This document shows positions 33,946 to 44,588 of a stretch of DNA of 64,000 bases, in pieces. The position numbers and the translations under genes were made by a program. Each line of letters opens with the position of its first letter. Position 1 is the stretch's first letter. Origin of the DNA: Lithobates sylvaticus (lineage: Eukaryota > Chordata > Amphibia > Anura > Ranidae); assembly GCA_028564925.1 (NCBI GenBank), contig CM053029.1, positions 186,201,545-186,265,544 on the forward strand, read 5' to 3'. The notes under the pieces were generated by a model. The model was not told where the DNA came from and searched no databases. It saw nothing but the letters and a program-made list of their open reading frames with translations.

Positions 33946-34839
33946 GTAAAAAAAATCAATAACACATCCAAATATGTAATGGCGGAATATGATGTTGCTG
34001 GTGCTGTCCATAACACCAAATACAGCTTTAAGGCATGTCATTTAAAGGATTTGGTGTCTTTTCATGTTGTCCTCAGTCACACTAAAATTACCACCCCAAA
34101 GCTGTACAGTATTTTTTTTTTCTTTTCAAATGTCCCCCGTGGTAGTTCCCAGCTCACCATACCCTTTATAACATGTTTTTTTTGCCTTGAAAATAGCCAG
34201 AATTAAGTATCAAGATCCCCTCACTTCCTCTTCCCCCTTCAGTGTAGTTTGCAGTTAGGTTCAGGTATTGGGGTTTTCAAGCAAGATTCAAACAACCCCT
34301 GTGAAATTAAACCTGGGCAGATTCACTCATCCCTAAAACAAAAACATTGCTTTGAATATGTCTATAAATGTGGTAATTGCCATTATTGTTAAGTGTCACT
34401 AAATTGCATCTCACTTGCTGACTGGAGTGAAGGATGGAAAAGTGATGGAATGCAAGGATGGAATAAATAGAAATATCACTTTGTGGTCTGTGCATTCCAT
34501 TCTGTAATTTGCTTCATAGTGAATCTCCTGCACTGTACTTTGCATAGTACTTAGTGTTCTGTATATATCCGTTATGTCTATATTCATTATATCTAAGAAC
34601 AGCATAAAATACAGTTCCATAGAGAAGAAACTACAATGGTTTGGGGGCAAATTTCAATTTAATTGTACTGTATCTTTTAAAGTGTACAGGTTTGTATATC
34701 TGTATGTTAAATATAAATTCACACATGTATGTATGTATGTTTTGTATGTCAAAAAGGCTTCCTTTCAAAAACCTTTGGAATAAAATAATGCATGCAGTCA
34801 TACAATGTCTATTGACAAACATTACCATCCAAAGCCATT
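33946..34839. other. No feature recognised
   Basis: About 890 AT-rich bases with a short ATGT microsatellite (34723-34741). No gene supported. Confidence 0.45.
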
Positions 34840-35215
34840 TTAGAAAACTGTGTCCTTCCAACCTCATGACAACAGTTGGAGGAAGGCCCTTTTCTGTTCC
34901 AGTATGACTGTGCCCCTGTGCACATAGCGAGCTTCATAAAGACATGGTATGATGAGTTTAGTGTGGAGGAACTCGAGTGGCCTACAGAGAGCCCTGACTT
35001 TAACTCCTTTGAAATACTGATGTGTGAGCCAAGTCTTCCCATCTAACACCAGTACCGGACCTCATAAATGCTACTTCGGCCAAATGGGCACAATTTCACA
35101 GCCTCTCTTCAAATTCTTGTGGAAGGCCTACCCAACAGAGTGGGGGCTCATGTAGCCCAAGGAAGGGGGCCAACTCATATTAATGCCCATGCATTAGATG
35201 TCCAAAACCTTATAT
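34840..35215 (+). pseudogene. Tc1-like transposase, C-terminal fragment
   Basis: Tc1/mariner transposases are DDE enzymes that cut and paste DNA at TA sites. The plus strand encodes PVDCAPVHIASFIKTWYDEF in two frames followed by VEELEWPTESPDFNSFEILM. These correspond to the second catalytic region (FQHDNAPVHKA) and the third ([15 protein letters not shown]) of the family. The second aspartate (in YDCAPVH, after one frame change) and the glutamate in NSFEI can be seen. The N-terminal DNA-binding part is absent, and a stop follows soon after SLPI. A downstream tail, translated with frame changes, still resembles the family's C-terminus. No inverted terminal repeats were found, so only a fragment remains. 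Confidence 0.75.
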
Positions 35216-35389
35216 AGGTGTTATGGTTAGGTGTCTGCCTAACCTAAACGTCTGTTTAGCTAGTGCATATACATACAATTTTTGTTTAAAGAATATGGTA
35301 CCCCAACATTTCATATTATTGATATGTGTCTGTTATACCATGTACTTATGTAAAACAGTATCTTTTTCTTTTTATATTGCTTTCTTTGT

Positions 35390-35640
35390 GAAATACCTGG
35401 TGATTCAGCCAGTCCCCCTGCTTTCCTATTTCAGACTGACCACACCAGGCATGAGCGTATATATCCATCCCAGCGTGGTCATTTTTCTGGCTGTGCTGGG
35501 AGAATAGCCTTTCTGTCCTCCAATGATCAGACTTCTGCTGACATACCCCCCAAGCACAGCTATTCACTGGGAAGATCAGTGTACTGCTGTTTCTTCACCC
35601 CCACCTCTCTATGCCCTTTATGCAGCTGAGAACAGAGATT
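35390..35640 (+). repeat. Dispersed repeat, family M, copy 2 (fragment)
   Basis: Reverse complement of the interior of 3363-3752: GGCTGTGCTGGGAGAATAG, TGATCAGACTTCTGC, TTCACTGGGAAGATCAGTGT and ACTGCTGTTTCTTCACCCCC. Ends are not resolved. Confidence 0.45.
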
Positions 35641-36541
35641 ATTTGTTTACTTACAAAAAAGAAAAAATATATACCTGCAATATCTGCATCTATTGTCTCT
35701 CACAATGTGCACTCTAATTATTATTGGAAAATAAATCCTGCTTTGTCTCCTTCTATTTGCCTATTTGGGTGTTCGTGTACTGTCCTAAAGCTAGCCAGTA
35801 TCAACCAAATACATACTTGAAATATAAATGTAGACATATGAAGGTGGGAGGGATTTGTGGAATATGGGGATTTGGTTTTAAAGTGTGTTTTTTGGAGGGT
35901 TGGGCAAGCTATCTGCCTGCAATCTTAAGACAATGCAGTGTGATGATGTGAAAAAAGAAGCCAACAGACTATATTAACGAACTGTTGTGCTGCTGACCAA
36001 TTTCAATGAAGTTGAGCTTTAGCTTTATTTTTTATATTATTATTTTTTTGGAATAAACTTGAGCTTTTAGATCTGTTGTGGCTGCTACTGCTAACATTCA
36101 ATTCAGGGCTACTACTGCTGGAAAAAAATTCATGTGTAGCAGCCAAAACTACATAAAACAGCTTTTTTTCAGGCTGAAATGAATCAGATTAGGGTACTGC
36201 TGCTGTATTTAAGCCAAGCTAAATGTCGAAGCTAAAAAATCGATTTCACATCCAAAATACGCGATGCCAAGAATAAAGTGTCACTGATGCTGTCTGTAAA
36301 ATATATTGTCCTGTTCCATAACAACACATATACCTTAAAAGCATCCCCCAAGCATGTCATTTAAAGGACGGGCATTTTTTTATGTCACATTGAAGTTAAA
36401 TTTAACGGACACTTTTCCCATCATATGGTATTTTTAAAAAATGTTGTTGCTATTTTATCGAATGCTCCCCATGTCCAGAACCCAATGTTTTTTGACAATA
36501 TTGGCCTATTACCTGTCCTGGAAAACATGCAAAAAGTGGAA
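35641..36541. other. No feature recognised
   Basis: About 900 bases, AT-rich. No gene or terminal structure supported. Confidence 0.4.
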
Positions 36542-36545
36542 TTAA

Positions 36546-36807
36546 AGGAGAAGTAGGGGCAAAGCTCTTTTGGCCCTACTTCTCCTATGGATCACTGGAG
36601 TGCACTTCATTCTGCACTCCTGAGACATCACTCAGCTGGTCCAGGCTCTGGAAAGATGCCAACTTTACAGGATCCACCCAGTTGCCTAGATCAACAGCTG
36701 GCTTAGCCTCTTAGCAAGTTGCTGGGAGACTGAGGCAGCTGCTCCCACCCCTTCCCCAGCCAGGCACTCCAGTGAGCGCTGCAGGGGCAGATCAGAGAGC
36801 CAGAGAC
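36546..36807. repeat. TTAA-bounded repeat with terminal hairpin
   Basis: Lies between TTAA at 36542-36545 and 36808-36811. Begins with a hairpin AGGAGAAGTAGGGGC / GGCCCTACTTCTCCT. A further TTAA-started sequence (TTAAAGTATAAC) follows directly with internal palindrome TCCCCATGGGAAGAGG / CTTCCCATGGGGA (36859-36896). Confidence 0.45.
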
Positions 36808-36811
36808 TTAA

Positions 36812-37799
36812 AGTATAACTTTTTTTTTAGTTTTGGATAGAGTGGAGAGGAATTAGAATGTCCCCATGGGAAGAGGGGAAATCTTCCCATGGGGACACTA
36901 GTTCTGGTGAACTGGGGGCCAGCAAGAAATGTCCCTAATTTGCAAGATTTCCCCTCACTTCCTGTTTGTTTATGGACAGGAAGTGAAAGGGAATCTCCGC
37001 AATGAGACACAGATGGCACAGATGACTTTAAATCTGTGCATTAAATCTGTGCATTTGGTTCACAGAGTAAAATGCTGTGGCAGGGGAAATGTGTGCTTAA
37101 GGTCCATAAAGTAATCATATTGCCGTGTTTTCTGACTTATGTCATAGTTCCTTCTACCAGCATTTCAGTCAGTCCCTGGTCAAGCCCTCTATCTATCTTA
37201 ATAGTGGATACTGCCTTGTGCAACCTTGCATGAAGAGGAAGTGGTGCATGATATAGACTGTGAATGAAGTGGCGTATGATAGTTACTGAGTGCTGAGACC
37301 CTTGTCCTGAGCCACACCAGAATCAAGGTCACATTGTGCACCAATAAGCTGCCTCCATTAGATGAGACCCCCTCCACTCTCCAACATTGATCTTCTCCAC
37401 CACACAACTTATGGAGCAATCAACATGCTGCTGAGGTCCTTCCTGAGCTGCAAAATACAGGTGAGCCACCAGACTGTACCCTTGCTCCATCTACATCCCC
37501 CATGCCCAGACACCCATCATGGAAGGATGCCAAGCACTCCATCACAAAGCAGCCCTAAATCACACATCACTGCAATATGGTACACCTCAAAGAGCCTCCC
37601 ACCTCAGCTCCCTCCTTCATCTCTTTGACACTAAAGCAGCAGCACTTTTTACTCCCACTGACACACCACAATGGCATTTTCTCTTCCACTTTAAGCACTA
37701 CCCACTGTTAGTGCAATTTGACCTAACCACCTGCTCCACTCTCTATCCCACCATCAACTGAGGGGTAAAATATATACAAATGGGTTACCAAGGGATATC
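36812..37799. other. No gene recognised
   Basis: About 1 kb. The start is a possible TTAA repeat; the rest (37100-37799) has only short frames without domains (37362-37628, 37519-37761). Confidence 0.4.
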
Positions 37800-38535
37800 C
37801 AAGTGAAAAGAAGTCCATTCCAAGGGGTCCATATAGTGAACTTGGTGTTGAATTATTCACTTTATGGTCAACACAGAGGACAAGGTGGCACTCTTTAGGC
37901 CTAGAGGAAAAGAGATTTCATCTCCAAATACGGAAAGCTTTCTACACAGTAAGAGCTGTGAAAATGTGGAATAGACTCCCTCCAGAGGTGGTTCTGGCCA
38001 GCTCAGTAGATTGCTTTAAGAAAGGCCTGGATTATTTCCTAAATGTACATAATATAATTGGGTACAGGCATACCCCACTTTTAAGTACACAATGGGGTTT
38101 ATTCACTAAAGCTGAAAAGTGCAAAATCAGTCTCACTTCTGCATAGAAACCAATGAGCTTCCATGTTTTATTACCAAAGCTTAATTGAACAAGCTGGGGT
38201 TAGAAGCTCACTGGTGTCTATGTAGAAGTGCGCCTTATTTGGCACTTTCTAGCTTTAGTAAATAAATCCCATTGTGTACTTAAAAGTGGGGTATGCCTGT
38301 ACTAACATTCATAGGTAAAGTTGATTCAGGAAAAATCCGATTGCTTCTTGGGGGATCAGGAAGGAATTTTTCCCACTGCTGTAGAAAATTGGATCATGCT
38401 TTGCTGGGGTTTTTCGCCTTCCTCTGGATCAAGTGTAGGAAAAGGATTGGGTATATGGGATTGTATGATAGATTTTTTATTTATTTTTATGGTTGAACTG
38501 GATGTCTTTTTCAACCTGACTATGTACCTATGTAA
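37800..38535 (+). mobile_element. CR1-like LINE, 3' end
   Basis: The frame over 37893-38056 reads EEKRFHLQIRKAFYTVRAVK then MWNRLPPEVVLASSVDCFKK and GLDYF. This is the conserved tail of non-LTR retrotransposon reverse-transcriptase proteins (VVNLWNSLPEEVVxAxSLxxFKxxLD). After a MITE insertion (38065-38299) the untranslated tail continues with GGGGTTTTTCGCCTTCCTCT and closes with TATGTACCTATGTAA, the short 3' terminal repeat. Everything 5' of the extreme C-terminus is missing, as is usual for truncated LINE copies. Confidence 0.75.
38065..38299. mobile_element. TA-flanked MITE, Tc1/mariner type (235 bp)
   Basis: TA at 38063-38064 and 38300-38301 flanks an element with a long terminal inverted repeat: CAGGCATACCCCACTTTTAA pairs with TTAAAAGTGGGGTATGCCTG, continuing inward through GTACACAATGGG. 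It interrupts the LINE 3' end. Confidence 0.85.
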
Positions 38536-38971
38536 AAATCCTGGGAATCACTGTATTAGACTGATAGGTGTAAGCACAGGAAGCTTTAACTTGGGTCTTT
38601 GACTCACAGGAAACAAGTCAAAGGTGTAAGTCAGTTGCTTTACCCAAGACGGTGTTTATTTAGAACACCCAATTCCATTTATGGCTCATGTTCACTTGCG
38701 TTTTAGTCAAACAATGTCTTTTTCATTCAAACAAACAGGCTGCATTTGGCCTACTTTGCCTGCAATTTAAACACACCTTAGGCCTCATTCACATGAGACA
38801 TACTAAAACGTATGCCCGGTTTGATGGATATTTTGGCCTTTTTTGTTTTTCTTTCTTACCTGTGCCAATGATTGTGATTGTAATTATTTTCTTTTGAGTT
38901 TTGGGTATCCATGATAACTTGTTTTGTATAATGTTTAAAAACTAATAATATTAATAATAAAAAAAAAAAAA
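38536..38971. other. No feature recognised
   Basis: About 435 bases between the LINE and the hammerhead-like pair. Confidence 0.4.
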
Positions 38972-39012
38972 GTTTTGGGGGCAACACCACTCACCCCTCA
39001 TCAGGACTCAAC
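38972..39012 (-). ncRNA. Decayed hammerhead-like motif, left member of an inverted pair
   Basis: The minus strand has the canonical core CUGAUGA (39004-38998), a GGGG/CCCC-type stem II and AAAAC where GAAAC is expected. Upstream GUUGAGUC matches the right member exactly. The altered GAAA would be expected to abolish activity. Confidence 0.4.
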
Positions 39013-39146
39013 ACATGATACAACTTGAATGGACTCGAATGGAGAAAACAGCGATGTCACAGATCTGTATTAGAACCAGTATTGAACTCTCTTCATAGTG
39101 TAACAGCATGACATCATTTGCTAAGCAGCAATAGAAGGCCTCTTCT

Positions 39147-39193
39147 GTTGAGTCCTGAAGAAGCGGGAAGGGTGTTACCCCCGAAACCAGTTG
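39147..39193 (+). ncRNA. Hammerhead-like motif, right member of an inverted pair
   Basis: Core CUGAAGA (39155-39161), stem II GCGGG/CCCCC with one mismatch, GAAA (39183-39186), then a minimal 2-bp stem III (AC-CA-GU) and U as the residue before the predicted cut. Very short stem III is a known feature of hammerheads in Penelope-like elements. Stem I pairs only weakly, so activity is doubtful. Confidence 0.4.
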
Positions 39194-40143
39194 GATGTTT
39201 TATATGACTTTTTCTTTCGTATAATTAAAATTATCTTGGACTCTTTCATCTGGTTTTTGTCTAGCACTCCTTTCTGTATTTCTATGGTTTGAGCCACTGT
39301 TGGGTACCTATTGAGGAAAGCCTTGCTGTGTGGGAGCCGCCTCGCCAGAGCTTTTGAGCTTGTTTGAAGTTTTCCTTAATCTGACTAAATGTGCAAGTCT
39401 AAAAGTTCCCAGCACCTATTTGGATATGTTGCTCTTATCAGTTATCAGTTACTATTGTTCCTAGCTATCTCTGCAGACTACAAAACACCTCCCCTTAATG
39501 TGATTGTAAACAGGAGAGGGTGAGGGGTCCTGTTCTAGGGTGACAACACTGTTTCTCCATAAATACAGTGCAGTGAGTGAGCATTGTTAGCCAGAGTTCA
39601 AAAATGTTTTACAGGCAGGATCACCAAAAAAAGGAAAAAAAGCATAAAAAAAAAGAAAAATGTCTAAGGGCTTGAGCTGCAATATGGTATTTTTTTTGTT
39701 CTTGAATTTATATACACTTTAAATTATTTTCAAATAACAATTGAACAAGGAGGTTATGAATTAGACAATGTACCATTCTTATCCTGCCTTTGTCAATCTT
39801 GTTTCAGATTTTGGTTAAGATGTAATTCAAAATTCCCTTTCCGCAGCCAATATGTGTTTGTGTGTAGTATTCAGACACAGGGCTCCAAACTTAGCTTTCT
39901 GCAAAGGTATCAGGGATTTGAATAAAAGTCATTTTTACTGCTGATTACTTGCCACGATAGCACTCTTTTTAAAAGTAAAAAGTGTTTCTAACAGTATATT
40001 AGCTCTGCAACACCAATAATGTGACTGTTACGTGTTGTTATGGCCTTGAGGGGTTTAGGCAGATATCCAAAAAAGAAACAAATTAATACAGCTCTGTAAT
40101 CATTAATACGTCATTATTAATTTTAGCAAGCGGTGTAAGTACC
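39194..40143. other. No gene recognised
   Basis: About 950 bases. The first 150 (TTGGACTCTTTCATCTGG and onward) probably belong to the element carrying the hammerhead-like motif. The remainder is unrecognised. Confidence 0.4.
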
Positions 40144-40396
40144 TAAACATAGAAACATAGAAAAGCGACGGGAGAAATAAGTGGTCCATCTAGTGTTTTT
40201 TTTTTTTATACATGCTTTCTATTTTTTGTTTGTTAACTTTTTTGTCTGAATATAGATCTATGTTTGTCCCAAACATGTTTGAAACCACTTCATATTGACT
40301 GACTCATTGCCTCTGCTGGAAGTTTATTCCAAGCATCAACTACCCTTTCAGTAAAATAATACTTTCTAAAATTAGTTTTGCATTTTCCACCAGTTA

Positions 40397-40961
40397 CCGT
40401 ATATACTCGAGTATAGGCCGACCCTAATATAAGCCGAGGCACCTAATTTTACCACAAAAAACTGGGAAAACTTATTGACTTGAATATAAGCCTAGGGTAA
40501 CAAATGCGCAGCTACTGTAAGTGGAAAAGAGGGTCAACATTGCCCATGTGCAGCCTCACTGTGCCCATTTGCATGCCTCACTGTGCCCATTTGCAGCCAT
40601 AGGTCCCCTGAACTTCAAACTTGGTAGTTAAGGGTTCCTAGATGCCCCCTAGCTTCAGCCAAGGGGTCCTGAAATGACATTGCTGCAGATGGACACAGTT
40701 GACCGACTTTGGGGCCCTGTATCTCAGGGCCACTTGGTGCTAGGAACCTTGGATATGTTGTAGTGTTGGTGCCACTGGGTTTCCACACCAAATTTGGGGT
40801 TCCTAGCACCAAGTGGCCCCGAGATACGAGGCTCCAAAGTCGGGTCTGAAAATGTCATTCTCTGCTGCAGAAAAGTGCTTGACTCGAGTATAAGTCGAGG
40901 GGGGCACATTCAGCACAAAAAAATGTGCTGAAAAACTCGGCTTATACTCGAGTATATACGG
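40397..40961. mobile_element. TA-flanked MITE with ACTCGAGTATA termini (565 bp)
   Basis: TA at 40395-40396 and 40962-40963 flanks inverted termini CCGTATATACTCGAGTATA / TATACTCGAGTATATACGG. TA duplication suggests Tc1/mariner relations. Inside, GGGCCACTTGGTGCTAGGAA (40729-40748) is answered by its near-complement at 40800-40820, a second hairpin. It splits the CR1 LINE tail, so it is younger than that copy. Confidence 0.85.
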
Positions 40962-41887
40962 TAGTTTGAAGTCATGTCCTCGTGTTCTTGATTTTGGTTT
41001 CCTGTTGAATATACTGCCCTCCTGAACCTTATTTACTCCCTTGATGTATTTAAAGGTTCCAATCATGTCTCCCCTTTCCCTTCTTTCCTCCAGACTGTAC
41101 ATATTAGGTTTCTGAAGTCACTCTCAATATGTTTTATCCCTCAGACCTTTCACCATTTTTGTTACCCATTTGTGGGCTCATTCTATCTTATCAATATATT
41201 TTTGTAAGTGAGGTCTCCAGAACTGGAAACAGTATTCTAAATGAGGCCTCACCTTCTTCCTCCTGCTGGTGACCCTTCTAGTGATGCATCATAGAACTCT
41301 ATTTACTTTCCCCACTGCCTGGTCACACTGTTTGCTCATTTTGCAATCATCTGAAATAAGTACCCCAAAATCTTTTTCCTCTGTAGTGCTGGACAACACT
41401 GTACCCCCAATGTTGTACTCTCTTAAGGGATTCTTTTTCCCTAGGTGCATTATTTTACATTTAGAAACATTGAACTGCAGTTTCCACTGCTTTGACCAAG
41501 CAATGGCAAATCATGTTCCATGTTACAGACACCTCCAAGGATAGCAACCCTTATACACACCTTTGTGTCATCAGCAAAAAGACATACCTTGCCAAACAAA
41601 CCTTTAGTTATATCACTTACATAGATTTTGATTAAATAGAACAGGACCTAGTACAGAGCCTTGGGATACACCACAAGGGGTGAACCCTATTTACAACCAC
41701 ACTCCGATATGTCCTTTAGCCAACTGCATATCCACTGAACCACCCAAGGGTTAAGTCCTAGCTTGTACAATGTTTATATTAGATCATTATGTGGAACTGT
41801 ATCAAATGCCTTGCTAAAATCAAGATATGCTATGTCCGCAGCATCGCCCTGGTCCAAAACATTGGTAATATAGTAAAAAAAATTCAA

Positions 41888-42142
41888 TCAATTTAGTCTG
41901 ACATAATCTGCCCTCAGTAAAGCCATGCTGCTTTGGGTCCAGCAAGTTGTGTAATTTAAGTGATCAATGACCCTTCTTTTCAGGAGTGATTCCATCAACT
42001 TGACTACAACTGATGTTAAACTCACTGGCCTGTAATTGCCAGCTTCTACCTTGCTGCCCTTCTTGTGGATAGGTACAATATTCTCTGTCTGCCAGTCATG
42101 GGGAACTTCTCCTGTTAGAAAAGATTGATTAAAAAGATCCAT
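41888..42142 (-). pseudogene. CR1 reverse-transcriptase domain fragment
   Basis: An 84-codon frame reading FNQSFLTGEVPHDWQTENIV then PIHKKGSKVEAGNYRPVSLT and SVVVKLMESLLKRRVIDHL. This is the diagnostic early part of the CR1 reverse transcriptase (GEVPEDWRLANVVPIFKKG, NYRPVSLTSVxxKxMExI). The catalytic YADD block would follow further left on the minus strand but the frame has decayed. In an intact element the enzyme copies the RNA into DNA at the target nick. Confidence 0.85.
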
Positions 42143-42723
42143 TAATAGTCCAACAACTATACCTCAAAGTTCTCTTAGAACTCTGGGGTGAATACCATCA
42201 GGGCCCATGAATGGTCATTACTAGAACCAATATGATTCCCAAACTTGTTATTGTTAGTACAATTTATTTCTGAATGAACAGAAGTGATTGTTTAAATGGT
42301 TTGCTAAATCGAGGTCTTCTTAAACATAAGTGTTGTGCCCAGTTTTATTTTTCGTGATTCAATTGTATTATTTCCTTCTATCACTAATGAACCTAAAAAA
42401 CGGTTTTATCTTCTTATTTTAATAGATTTAGCAATTTCTTCCTCTTTCTGTGCTTTGACAGCACCAAAAATGTGTTTGGCCTCCTTTTGTCTATTTTTAT
42501 GCTCTTGTCTGTCAGTTACACTACCTATTTACTTGAATCTTCTATATGCTGATTTTGTTCTCCTTTTTTATCCTACTTACCTCTTTAGTTAACCATATTG
42601 TTTTTTTCTTCCGTTTTTTCTTACTAACTTACCTGACATATAATCTAGTTGCCGCAAGGATGGTAGACTTTAATAGTGCCAACTAATTACTTACTCAGCA
42701 AAATTTGTCCTTTTGAAATCTAA

Positions 42724-43124
42724 TGCCCCGTACACACGGTCGGAAATTCCGACGGAAAATGTCCTATCAGGCCATGTTGTCGGAAAATACAACCGTGTGT
42801 GGGCTCCATCGGACTTTTTCCGTCGGAAATTCCTGCTCTCAAATTTTCCGACAACAAAGTCTGATTGGACTTTTTCCGATCGTGTGTAGAGAATTCCGAC
42901 GGACAAAGTGCCACGCATGCTCAGATCACATTAGGAGACCAAACCTATTGGCTAATAGCCTCTACGTAGTTTCGTCGTACGCAACGAACGTCACCACGTT
43001 CAGAATGATCGGATTTTCTGACAACTTTGTCCGTGTGTATGCAACACCAGTGTCGGACAAAATCCGTTGGAAAAAGTCTGACGGATTTTGTGGTCGGAAT
43101 TTCCGACCGTGTGTGTACGGGGCA
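42724..43124. mobile_element. Fold-back MITE, family D, copy 2 (401 bp)
   Basis: Perfectly matched outer termini TGCCCCGTACACACGGTCGG and CCGACCGTGTGTGTACGGGG plus CA, with GGAAATTCCGAC and GTCGGAATTTCC words inward. Flanks are TAA (left) and TGA (right), compatible with a 3-bp TWA-type target and PIF/Harbinger affinity. It interrupts the CR1 LINE. Confidence 0.75.
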
Positions 43125-43720
43125 TGAAACTTTTGTTTTTGTATATGATTTTTCAGCTCTTGTTTTTAATCACTAGAACACAATTTTACTCCCACCTCAA
43201 CATCACACAGTCGATTGCCATTTGATTACCTTTGGAAAGTTTATAAGTACTAGGTCTAGAATATGGTCACCCATTCAGTGCTTCCATTACATCCCTGCTC
43301 CTCCTTGTAATAGCAGTTTGAGAATTCCAGTTATTGCCAGGCATGTTGAAGTCACCCATGATTAAAACCTCTCCCTTCATTGCCATTTGAGTTATCTCAT
43401 CAATCAACAAGTTATCATAATCTTCAATCTGCCCTGGTGGTCTGTATACTACACCAATTCTATGGGAAAATCCCTCTCTGGTTAGAGGGCAGACCCAGGG
43501 GGGGTTTGCGTATTCGATTAGTTTTTTTGGATTAACGTTAGCGGTATGCTATTTTTGACATATGTGGCAACTCCACCTCCCATATTCCCTACTCTGTTGT
43601 TCCTGTATAATGTATACCCTGGTATAGTTATTTCCCAATTATTTGAATGGTTGAACCATGTCTCTATAATTGGTTGTCTCTAGACATAAGAGCTGTCAGC
43701 TCACAAAGCTTTTTCCTTAA

Positions 43721-44584
43721 AGCGGAACTTCAGTAATTTTTTCATCTTTCCATCTACTAATACTTCTGCCCTTGTTGCTTTATCTTTGGATAGTAAAATA
43801 TTTTTTTCTCTGCCAGTAAATACCTTATACAGACCACTTCCTGTTTCTTGTCTGGTAAAAAGCCTAGGCTTATGACATCATGCACAGCTCTCTCTCACTC
43901 TTGTGAGAGTTTGCCAGGAAGGGAGAGGGAATGTCTCATAAGAGGGCCAATGAGAGCTGCAGAGCTGGAGTTGTGCCTCTTAGGTGTCTGTGTAAATCCA
44001 GCAAGTGAACAGGCAGCAGCTTCAGCTGCCCACAGTTAAAATGGTTGCAGCCAGACTCAGTGGAGGGAGATTTCTGCAGCATATTTGGCAAGTACAGAAT
44101 CACAGTATATATAAAATAATGTGCAAAGTTGTTGGGGGGAAGCTTCAGAATGACAAAGATGTTTTTATTACAAATTATGTGAGTAGTTCCTCTTTAAACT
44201 ACGATCATTTGTTTGAAGACCCCTGCTATAAAGAAATAGCTTTTTGTTTCGGCAGACCAATTGCATACTCATTCTAAATGGGTGTGGCTGGTTAATTATT
44301 AATCAGCTGCTATACTTTCTATGTACTGAGGAAAGCTGCTGTGTCTGCATCCCTTTAAAAAGAAAATTACATTTCTATTGCAGGGGGTGCTTAAATCTGA
44401 CTTGCATCTTAGCGCAGACCTCTGAGAAAATCAGTGAGCCAATCACACAAGCAAGAAATTAAATTTTTGTAGGTGTTCTGTATACCAGCTGTGCACAAAA
44501 GACCTCCAGGTTGCCATATTGCATTGGATTTCACAGAAAATTACAACGCTGCAGATTAAAAAAGGAAGGTCATTTTTAATACCA
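43721..44584. repeat. Probable TTAA-bounded repeat
   Basis: Lies between TTAA at 43717-43720 and 44585-44588 and begins AGCGGAACTTCAGTAATTTT. No strong inverted terminus is visible at the right, and internal frames (44005-44277, 44244-44462) lack domains. It may be more than one fragment. Confidence 0.4.
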
Positions 44585-44588
44585 TTAA

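Larger units (their letters stand above)
40144..43716 (-). mobile_element. CR1-type LINE, minus strand, 5'-truncated and decayed
   Basis: A non-LTR retrotransposon read from right to left. Near 43300-43450 the minus strand keeps endonuclease-like words (GDFNMPGNNW, from ATGGGTGACTTCAACATGCC). The reverse-transcriptase region at 42142-41888 is clear. At about 41100-41040 the C-terminal SLEERRERGDMIGTFKYIKG appears. The 3' end lies at the ACATAGAAACATAGAAAAG simple repeat (40144-40165). Two MITEs lie inside it (40397-40961 and 42724-43124). Many stops and frame changes are present and no functional protein can come from it. Confidence 0.8.
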
